This document shows positions 56,699-64,000 of a stretch of DNA of 64,000 nucleotides, piece by piece. Origin of the DNA: Collybiopsis luxurians FD-317 M1. Lineage: Eukaryota > Basidiomycota > Agaricomycetes > Agaricales > Omphalotaceae. A program made the position numbers and the translations under genes. The notes under the pieces were generated by a model, which was given only the letters and a program-made list of their open reading frames with translations, had not been told where the DNA came from and made no database searches. Position 1 is the stretch's first letter, and the number at the start of each line of letters is the position of its first letter. Where the stretch lies: the NCBI GenBank assembly GCA_000827265.1, contig KN834775.1, forward strand, positions 436,707-500,706, in the 5' to 3' direction.

Positions 56699-57661
56699 TT
56701 ACTTTCCGCCTAGCCACTTTCCTAGTCCCAGACCATTGTAGATCTTATCCAGGCCCTACAGACAATGAAGTTAGCACTTGCTTAGAGAATCTTGAGGGAG
56801 ATGTTCCGACTTACGGTTGCGGCAACGATACCCTTGAGAAGAGAGTCCAGCCCCAACCCACTTAGCAGTTTACCGAGCAAGTTCAGTACACCCGTGAGAA
56901 GCAGCATTACTCCACCGACGATCTGAGTAAGCGGTTCTAAAGCGGGAGATCAGTTGAGGAAGAAAAAAAAAGCACAGGGAATACTTACGTCCTAGGGCAT
57001 CTAGGAGAGGACCAAGATCCCTCTTGGCTTTAGGGAAACTATCAAGTTTGTTTCTCGCCCACTCGATGGTACCGCCGACTTCTTCTAGCATCTACAAGAA
57101 GGGGAAATGAGCTCCTACCACTCACGCAGAAGGGCAGAATGAAGCTACGCACAACTTTGAGAGCCGCGGCAAGTCTTTGCTCTTCAGGGGTCGCGGAATG
57201 CGCTTGAGCATGGCGCTTGGCCTTGTTCGACAAACGATTGTCAGGGTCTGCACCCTTGACCATACCCTCCGTTTCATTGAGAATCTTCTCAGCCTGTTGC
57301 AGGAGAGGCTTGACCTGTTGAACAAGCTCATCCTCGTTCCTGTCTTCCTCCTTTCGCGCATCCATGTTTTCAATATGCTGCATTATGTCTCGTCAATAAC
57401 CTTCCCGCTAAAAGGAGAACATCACGATCGACTTACACTGCGAATCATCTTACAGAGGGGAACTACACGAGAGTTGGCGTCCTCAATAAGAGCGGACAAG
57501 CGCTCAGCGAGCTTCTTGTCGGCCTCCTTTTGCTCATTGGTACGGTCGTCACCTGTAGTAGAAGATCCAGCGCCCGGGGCGTCGGTGCCTGGGCCAGCAC
57601 CTGTCTTTGGGGGCTCAAAGTCGTTTGGGTTTTGGAATTGTTGAACGTCGCTTTGGGACAT
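56699..57661 (-). CDS. DUF6987 family protein
   Basis: Five exons (57661-57437, 57377-57153, 57091-56989, 56936-56815, 56755-56699) give 243 residues. The first 45 are disordered (Pro/Gly/Thr). A helical core follows: KLAERLSALIEDANSRVVP, VKPLLQQAEKILNETEGMV, LEEVGGTIEWARNKLDSFP and LGPLLDALG. The end is Gly/Leu-rich and amphipathic (GGVMLLLTGVLNLLGKLL, KIYNGLGLGKWLGGK). I recognise this pattern from memory as the DUF6987 region, found in fungal LEA-like proteins. No biochemical role is known to me. The exons sum to an exact frame. It is divergent from the Arg/Gly-rich protein gene, 681 bases away. Confidence 0.72.
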
Positions 57662-58342
57662 GTTGTGTCAGAGTGGGATATTGGAGTTGTGGAGATGCAA
57701 CGATTCGAGTACATATACTGGAGCCTGAAAAAGAGCGCCACTTCCTAATAATGAAGATGTGATATCATGCTATGTCATTTTGTGTGGTAAAGTGGGGAAG
57801 GGGGTCTTCCGTGAGCTTGATCCATAAGTTTGCAGTGTGCTAGGAGAATCGCTCGCTTCACGGCGGACTCAGACAGCAGGAGATAAGTATTCTGAATACT
57901 TTCAACAAGGATACGAAGGAGAGCCTGCAGGTCAAGATTGGTCATGGAAAACGCGACTGGAGTAAACCATGAGTCACAGTGGCGTTAAAGCAACTTGTAC
58001 AGTACTTCACAAGCGGAGTGAATTTTAGCGCCCTCATAGCGCCCACCAACCGCAGTGGACCTGGTTGCCACTAGGAACCATCAGTGAAAATATTGGATAT
58101 GACAACATCGCTGAGCCCCACTTCTATATCAATGATGAGCACATTAAGGCATCTTCCACTATGAACTCATACCTTGCGCATGCGTTACATGGAAACTTGG
58201 AGCTTCCCGCAATCTATGAAGAAATATAAAGCCGTCTTCATCAAAAGCGTCGCAACTTTTCACCACTCTCATCACTTATCCAGACAAAACACTCACAACT
58301 AAAACGAACACTCACTCAACTTCTTACGACTGAAACGAAATC
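57662..58342. other. divergent promoter region
   Basis: About 680 bases between the DUF6987 gene and the Arg/Gly-rich protein gene. It contains GGGAAGGGGG near 57795, which includes AGGGG as in stress-response elements, and a TATA box near the right end. No gene was found. Confidence 0.4.
58225..58230 (+). promoter_or_regulatory. TATA box of the Arg/Gly-rich protein gene
   Basis: TATAAA lies about 113 bases upstream of ATG 58343. It is followed by a pyrimidine- and CAA-rich leader typical of strongly expressed fungal genes. Confidence 0.5.
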
Positions 58343-58777
58343 ATGGCAGACGCAGCAGGTTCTCAGTCTCGTTCTCCCTCTTCCGGCCCGTCTCCTGCTC
58401 GGCAGCAACAGCGCTCCCAGTCTCGTCGTCGAGGAAGGAGCCAAACTCCCCGCAGTCTTAGCGCATCAGGCGACGAGTCTGATGCCGGTCGCAGACGCCG
58501 ACGAGGCGGTGGCAGGAGAGGAGGTGGGCTTCCTGGTGTCGAGGAAGTAGACGACGCCGGTAACCAACTGACGAACACCGTTGGTCAAGTTGGCAACCAG
58601 GTCGGTCAGGTCGGAAGACAGGCAGGCCAGGTTGCAGGTGGAGCGAAGGATGACGACGAAGGAGGAGGAGGAGGAGGAGGCGACAAGCCTTTGAAGCTGA
58701 GGCTCGATCTCAATTTGGACGTTGCTGTCGAACTCAAGGCCCGAGTTCACGGTGATTTGACACTCTCCCTTCTGTGA
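58343..58777 (+). CDS. small Arg/Gly-rich protein with a conserved C-terminal strand motif
   Basis: A 144-residue single-exon frame. The first half is disordered and rich in Ser, Arg and Gln, with RRRRRGGGRRGGG. Residues about 75-98 repeat a Q-V-G-N/R-Q unit (NTVGQVGNQVGQVGRQAGQ), like short LEA-type amphipathic repeats. The last 28 residues (LKLRLDLNLDVAVELKARV and GDLTLSLL) look like a conserved beta-strand end; I recall similar ends in fungal hypothetical proteins but cannot name a domain. TATA box and leader are clear. It may act with the neighbouring DUF6987 protein, an inference from proximity and similar composition. Confidence 0.65.
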   Translation: MADAAGSQSRSPSSGPSPARQQQRSQSRRRGRSQTPRSLSASGDESDAGRRRRRGGGRRGGGLPGVEEVDDAGNQLTNTVGQVGNQVGQVGRQAGQVAGGAKDDDEGGGGGGGDKPLKLRLDLNLDVAVELKARVHGDLTLSLL

Positions 58778-59059
58778 GTATTCTGATAAGCTGGAATCGT
58801 GACACCTCTAACTTTCTTGTCAGCCGTTAAAATCCTGGACTATCCGTTGGATACCATCCTCTTTGATTGCATAGCTTGTGACGCGGATGTGTACAGCTCC
58901 CTGCAGATTAATCATTATGATTTTACCATGAACTATTTACCTTATGTGGACAACCTGTAATATAGTCGAAATGAGTGTATCAATAGTCTGACACACAAAT
59001 CAAAAGCACAGAAGCAAAAGTGAATTTTAAACCTCGTATGAGTGATACACGAATTAAGA

Positions 59060-60356
59060 CTACCATCCAAATATGAGATCCGACACCTGCCCTACGATCC
59101 CCTTGCTAGGTGATGGCCCACCTGAGGGAGGTAAAGCAACAGGCGCAGCCTTTGGTTGAGGCGTCGATGGCTTCGGAGTTGAACCAGTCTTCCTGAAAGC
59201 AGAGGCGGAAGGTGCAAGTCTAATCGGCGTACCAACCGTAGGTATAGAAGATGCCGCAGGCTCGTCAACAACCATGGCATTGGAAGCGCTAGAGTCCTCC
59301 CTCGAAAAGGATCCTGACAAACTGGGGCGATGGACAGGTTGTCCTAGTACCGATTCTGCCAGAGCGGAATCCTAGAAAGAGTCGGATTTGTGAAAAGGGG
59401 TTGCTAAAAATACGTTCACTCACAGCCCATTTTACGCCTATCATCCAACTTCCTCCAAGTATTTCACCGCTTTTACGGACAGCCCTCATAGCTTCCCCAG
59501 GGTCATAGTAGCCGATTCTGAAGCAATTAACAATTTCGGTGTTCGGATCGGCGTCGGTAGTCTCGCCTAATGACTTGAAGTATTCAACTGTAACACTGTA
59601 CTTGTCAGCAGGATATCCATACACAATCACGTATAATGGTGTTGATGAGGTGGATGATTTTGGGGCAGGAGGAGTCCGTGTCCGGATAGAAGAGAACAGG
59701 GAGTGTTGTGGCGTTGGGGACTGTGAACGGTTTAGAATACCAAGAAATACACGAGTAACAACGTCCTTGCCTTGGACTGGAAATGATTTGAATAGGCTTC
59801 GTTGGGGATATCATTAACTGATTGCGTAGGAGGTGCATCTTCGTCTGCCAAAGGCTGTCGCTGCCGCCTGAACGCTAGCGTTAACGACGGAATTTCTTTG
59901 AACAAAGCCACTGACCTTGTGCTCTCGAACATTGAATCCATTCCAAAATCATCAGCTGAGCCCCGTAAAAGAGCCTGGTTGATCTTTGCTTTCGTTTGCA
60001 CGACAGGCAACTCATCTACGCGTTGGTTCCCTTGAGGTGAAGTCTGGTTCAAATGGAGTGAGGACGCGTTTTGAATGAAGAGGTTACACAAACATTCATT
60101 TGTGAAGCGGACTTTTAGAAAGACTTCAGTATGATGTTTTTTGAGTAAGAAAAATATTTCATACCATGAGATAGCCTGGCTGGTAATGACTTCTCGACTG
60201 TGAAAGCGAGTCACCAAATGTAGAGGTCCCTAAGGTTGAGGAGCCCAGGCTGCTTCCGGTGTTCGAATTACCCCAGTTATTGAGATTCGAGTGTTGGTGA
60301 GAGCTCGTAGAGGACGACATTCCTGCTACTGAAAAGGTCGAGCCGTACAGAGACAT
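59060..60356 (-). CDS. NUP35: nucleoporin Nup35/Nup53-type, RRM (MPPN) domain
   Basis: Five exons (60356-60165, 60043-59916, 59867-59771, 59720-59424, 59371-59060) give 341 residues. The N-terminus is Ser/Gly/Asn-rich. The RRM-type MPPN domain spans LYVIVYGYPADKYSVTVEY to VNCFRIGYYDPGEAMRAV and GGSWMIGVKWA. The C-terminus ends SKGIVGQVSDLIFGW, the amphipathic membrane-binding helix with final Trp known from Nup53. The protein sits at the nuclear pore membrane and dimerises through the RRM. Intron 3 needs a GC donor (59770) to keep the frame. It is divergent from the F-box/LRR gene with only 72 bases between starts. Confidence 0.9.
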
Positions 60357-60428
60357 AGTGGACGAGTGGAAAACAAAGCTTAGCTTGGAACCGTGGGAAG
60401 GCCACTTTCTTAGCTGTTGACCGTGGAT
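60357..60428. promoter_or_regulatory. very short shared promoter of NUP35 and the F-box/LRR gene
   Basis: 72 bases between the two start codons must hold both leaders, or the promoters overlap the coding regions. No TATA box was seen. Confidence 0.45.
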
Positions 60429-61957
60429 ATGGTTCAACTCGATCTCGACGTTATTTCTTTGATATGTCAAGAGCTGGGAGGTGGAACGAAACGAGATCTA
60501 TATCATGAATATCCGACGGGCGAGTGCAGAAGAACTCTATTATCTTTGGCCCTCACTTCACAGGCGTTTTTGGGACCCGCTTTGGACGTTCTATGGAATA
60601 CATTGGAAGGTATAGAGCCATTGCTAGGAATACTGTCAGAGACCGCTATCGCAGATGGAAAGAAGGTAGTTTGCCATGGGTTAGTTGACCAAGCTCATTG
60701 CGCGAACAGATGATTGTGAAGGAAGTCGCTCCATCCTCTTGGAAAAGGCTTCACTTCTACACCTTCCGAGTACATTCTCTTTCGCATAGCCTGTTCAAAA
60801 CTGCAAAACCCGTGCATGGCTCCGTTTTTGCGATTCTCGGCCGGGACCAGCCCATATTTCCAAATCTCCGATGGTTGGATCCGTCTGACGAGTTATGTAC
60901 TCCGAGCGTACTGCAATTCTTTTCGACAACCACAATGGTTGGAGTCATTTTGCATTTTTCACCTACGCTACACCTTAAAGATTTAGAATCCTCACTTGTG
61001 CATCTGGTGTCGAAATGTCCGGCGTTGAAAACACTGGAACTTTGGCCTTCCTGTGAAGATAGGACCCAAAAACCAGCTCTGTCTAATTTATCGTCGTTGA
61101 TAAGCCACTTGCCCGACTTGGAGATTCTCCGTTTTGGAAGACTGCTCTGTTTCAATTCTGCCTTCGTCCAATGTACTGCATCTTTATCAAAACTGCGTAA
61201 TCTTGGTCTCACTCTTCATCATATGTATCATCTGAATCCCAATGAATATTCCAGCATTTCGAATGGTTTCCCGTCATTGAAAGACCTCGTTCTAACCGGA
61301 GATAGCGCTGCGCTGTCCGGCTTTCTCAATGCCATAAAATCTCCAATCGCAGTGGTGACCGTGTACTGGGCAGAGTATCGCATCACAGAATCACAAGCTA
61401 CTCCACTTTTTGTTGCCATCGGACGTCTTACTTCTCTTCAGGTCTTCCGGCTGCGACCGGAGATGGCCGTACCAAACTTACCTGGAACATCCCTCCATCC
61501 GCTGTACCAACTAACTCGCCTTCGAGAGGTTGAGCTCGACTGTCGACTGACTCTGACAGAAAAGGACACTGCTGAGATGGCGTCTGCGTGGCCTCTCGTA
61601 GAGAGCCTTCGAATTCTCCGCTGGGTGTCGACTGGGAGCCATTCTGTACCGCCTGTTCAATCACTATCTCATTTTGTTCAACGCTGCCCCCAGTTACGCT
61701 CACTTGCGTACCCAATCCAGCCGACTGTTCCTCTCGAACCGCTTATTCTACCACGGCCTTTTCCATCGGGGATTCACCCGTTGCGGGAATTCTGTTCTAG
61801 AGTGTATGATAATGTTCCAAATCCTGCTGCGATGGCACATACACTACATCAAATTTTTCCACGTCTCAAGGAAGTCAAGCACCAGAACTGGAGATGGAAT
61901 GGGGTGCAGCGAGTTCTAGATTCTATGGATACCGATGAGGCGGTTCGCATACTTTGA
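60429..61957 (+). CDS. F-box/LRR-like protein
   Basis: Two exons (60429-60665, 60710-61957), joined by a 44-base intron, give 494 residues. The start has LDVISLICQELGG and LLSLALTSQAFLGPALDVLW, an F-box-like helix pair. Leucine-rich segments follow: FPNLRWLDPSD, CPALKTLELWPSC, LPDLEILRFGRLL, LSKLRNLGLTLHH, FPSLKDLVLTGDS, LTSLQVFRLRP, LTRLREVELDC, VESLRILRWV and CPQLRSLAYPIQ. Proteins of this type recruit substrates to SCF ubiquitin ligases. The frame could extend to TTG 60417, but ATG 60429 is used. The target is unknown. Confidence 0.78.
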
Positions 61958-63089
61958 GTAGTGCTCCCTAAGATTATGTACTCTATCTCTCGAACTTACG
62001 CTGATTCAGGCTTCATTTGGACCTCTATAGAACTACTTAGTACTTTTTTCCAACAGTACACCAACTTGAGCTACCTGCTCCGTTCCCTGATTCTTTTTTA
62101 GGGTAAATGCTTCGCTAATGGAGAAGACTTGTCATTGGCCGAGGTAGTAGAGTGGATATGTTGAAAAATTCGTGAGGCCTCCTGTTCACCTAGAGACTTC
62201 TCAATTAAATTATTATTATTAACCGTCTGTGATAACTCGCTTTGTACTGTGAGAAAAAATAAAAACCCAAAATGAGCACACTGCATACTCAACTCTGCAC
62301 CGAGCTTCAGTGAGCGCTAGTAAATTTCCTATTAGCAGGAAACCCATCTCTTGACTCACTGATCATGAGAAGAAAACCTTAAAAACCGAGCGTATGACCA
62401 CCAGTCTTACTTTAAAAGGCTTCGTACCGTTTCCTAATTCGCTTGCCCAAGCTCGCCCCCGCCCATGTCATTCAAGCAGTTGTCCTACATTATCTTGACA
62501 CCGAGACCGAAACTTGTACAAATTTCCAGTGACAAGTCCGTGCCTCGACGGAAAAGAACCAGCTCGTATGGAAGGTTCCTATTGTATGAATAAGTACTAG
62601 GGCTAATTTTGTTCCATTTCATTGAACAGTGCTCCTTCTCGCTGGCTTGGCCGTTTGGTTTCTAAAACCAAGTCAATGAGGCCAAGAAGCCATAGCGGGG
62701 ATAAATCATTACCTCCGCCGGATAACGCACTGGGGTTAAATTCTGGGACAGGGACGGAAATTGGAGTCGCAGTCTGATGCACTTTTGGGTACGTCTTCCA
62801 GTGCTATCCAATGATTGGCTGAACCCACTAAACGCACACAGGCTCACGAAAGGGGAGGCAATGTGTTTTGCTATTATGTATATTTTATCTTATTCTCTGA
62901 TGAAAACAAAGCAAGTGGTTGGTGCGATGGCAGCAAGAGTACATATTTCCTATTGACCGACCTACAAATAACAGCAATACTATGATACGTGTTCGAAACA
63001 AATGAATGTCAGTTGCAAGAGAAAACAAGAGAATGATTGCATACTAGGTCAAGTTACCCAGAAAGGTCAAAGAAAGAAAAACCTTTAGA
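61958..63089. other. intergenic region between convergent genes
   Basis: About 1.1 kb, AT-rich, without a supported gene. Short open frames at 62098-62292 and 62662-62847 have no recognisable content. Confidence 0.5.
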
Positions 63090-64000
63090 TCACATCCCTC
63101 CATCCATCGACGAAATCTCCGCCCCACCGTTACCAGTAAACATGGCCTTCAAAGTCATATCATTTCTTTTCTGACGAACTCTCTCCGCCTCCTCCGCACC
63201 CCCAGTCATCTTCAGTTTTTTCCCAGCCACAAAGTCCGTCAGCTCCCCGAGCATCTCGTCCCCGCGATTCGCAAGCTCCTTCTGGCGGTTCTTCTGGCTC
63301 GCCTCAATCGCCTTCATGCGCTTCTCAGGGTCGATAGACGCAGTCCTGATCTCCATCATGACATTGCTCAGACTCTGCGTGCCTTCTTCCGTCGGAGGTG
63401 GCCTGAATCCCCGACCGTTAATGCGCCTGCCCGAGCCCGCACCACGTAGGTTGATAACCTGCTCCACATGCCCATAAATCTCCACAACTCCTTTATAATC
63501 CTCTAACAGATCACTCAAAAACTCTTCCTGATGCGTAAGGAACTGCTGCTCCTCTACAATGTTCTGCAACTCCTCTGCCCACGTCTTCTTCCACACCGGC
63601 TTAATGGTCTTGATATGCTCCTTTAGACTCTCCAACTCTGCGGCGATAGAGTCCATATCCTTCTTGACTGACTTGAGCTGAAGCGCTTTCGGTGTAACCT
63701 GTCGCTTCAAAACATCATCCTTCAGACTTTCGACAGTGTCCTGCAGCCGCTCCACCTCAGTGAGAATGTTCTGAGTCCGCACATCGAGTTTCTGTTTGCC
63801 AGTGTCGATGAACGCCCTGGAACCACCGACATTAGTAGTCGCAAGCTGTTTGACGGACTGCGTCTGCGTACGCAGCGTCCCCAGCGACTCTTTCGTCTGC
63901 TTCATAAACTCGGTGTACAATTGACGCATGATGCCAAGGTCTCTTCGTAAATTCTGAACTTCGTCAAACTGCGTTTTGAGATCACCGACGACACGAGTCG
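63090..64000 (-). CDS. BUD6: actin-interacting protein Bud6/Aip3, C-terminal part
   Basis: The frame is open from the window edge to a stop at 63090, giving about 300 residues; the N-terminal part lies beyond the edge. Long coiled-coil segments are visible (VERLQDTVESLKDDVLKRQ). The conserved AIP3 core follows: WKKTWAEELQNIVEEQQFL, HQEEFLSDLLEDYKGVVEI, YGHVEQVINLRG, GRGFRPPP, IDPEKRMKAIEASQKNR, KKLKMTGGAEEAERVRQKR and NDMTLKAMF. Bud6 binds actin and formins and promotes actin cable assembly at polarised sites. No introns are seen in this part. Confidence 0.92.
   Translation of the reverse strand, partial: TRVVGDLKTQFDEVQNLRRDLGIMRQLYTEFMKQTKESLGTLRTQTQSVKQLATTNVGGSRAFIDTGKQKLDVRTQNILTEVERLQDTVESLKDDVLKRQVTPKALQLKSVKKDMDSIAAELESLKEHIKTIKPVWKKTWAEELQNIVEEQQFLTHQEEFLSDLLEDYKGVVEIYGHVEQVINLRGAGSGRRINGRGFRPPPTEEGTQSLSNVMMEIRTASIDPEKRMKAIEASQKNRQKELANRGDEMLGELTDFVAGKKLKMTGGAEEAERVRQKRNDMTLKAMFTGNGGAEISSMDGGM

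Overview
The window looks like a nuclear chromosome segment of a filamentous basidiomycete, most likely an Agaricomycete. The genes are densely packed and cut by many short introns (about 45-70 bases). Gene families typical of this group are present: DUF6533 membrane proteins, F-box-like proteins, a DUF6987 protein and a kinase-like family with an HNDLS loop. No rRNA, convincing tRNA, CRISPR array or intact transposon was seen. All exon joins below were worked out by hand from splice sites and reading frame; no search was run.

Layout. 1-3.2 kb: the last codons of a C2H2 zinc-finger gene, a decayed coiled-coil gene and an F-box-like gene. 3.4-24.3 kb: a conserved housekeeping block with a vacuolar carboxypeptidase (CPS1), a Zap1/GLI-like zinc-finger factor, a divergent cholinephosphate cytidylyltransferase, Arp2/3 subunit ARPC2, a Gin4/Hsl1-type kinase, DNA ligase IV, a forkhead factor and the purine enzyme ATIC (ADE17). 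24.3-40.9 kb: an accessory region. It holds three DUF6533 paralogues, the eRF1 methyltransferase MTQ2, an F-box-like gene with debris, and a roughly 3.5 kb segment present twice in direct orientation (about 31.5-35.1 and 36.6-40.1 kb). One copy carries the 3' end of a kinase-like gene and the other a broken copy of that end. 41.3-64 kb: housekeeping again, with karyopherin KAP123, an Axl2-like membrane protein, a small low-complexity protein with tiny exons, COQ6, exocyst SEC6, a DUF6987 protein, a small Arg/Gly-rich protein, nucleoporin NUP35, an F-box/LRR protein and the C-terminal part of BUD6.

Several genes relate to polarised growth and the cell cortex (ARPC2, Gin4/Hsl1-like kinase, AXL2-like, SEC6, BUD6), but they are scattered among unrelated genes and I do not claim a functional cluster. 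Many neighbours are divergent pairs sharing very short promoters (72-179 bases).

The most notable points are: a gene whose four internal exons are all multiples of three and bounded by phase-1 introns (50.2-51.4 kb); a 9-base exon in CPS1 next to a GC-AG intron; an in-frame stop-free intron inside the ATP loop of the Hsl1-like kinase; a cytidylyltransferase lacking two signature motifs; and the direct segmental duplication. I did not find a clearly new multi-gene system.
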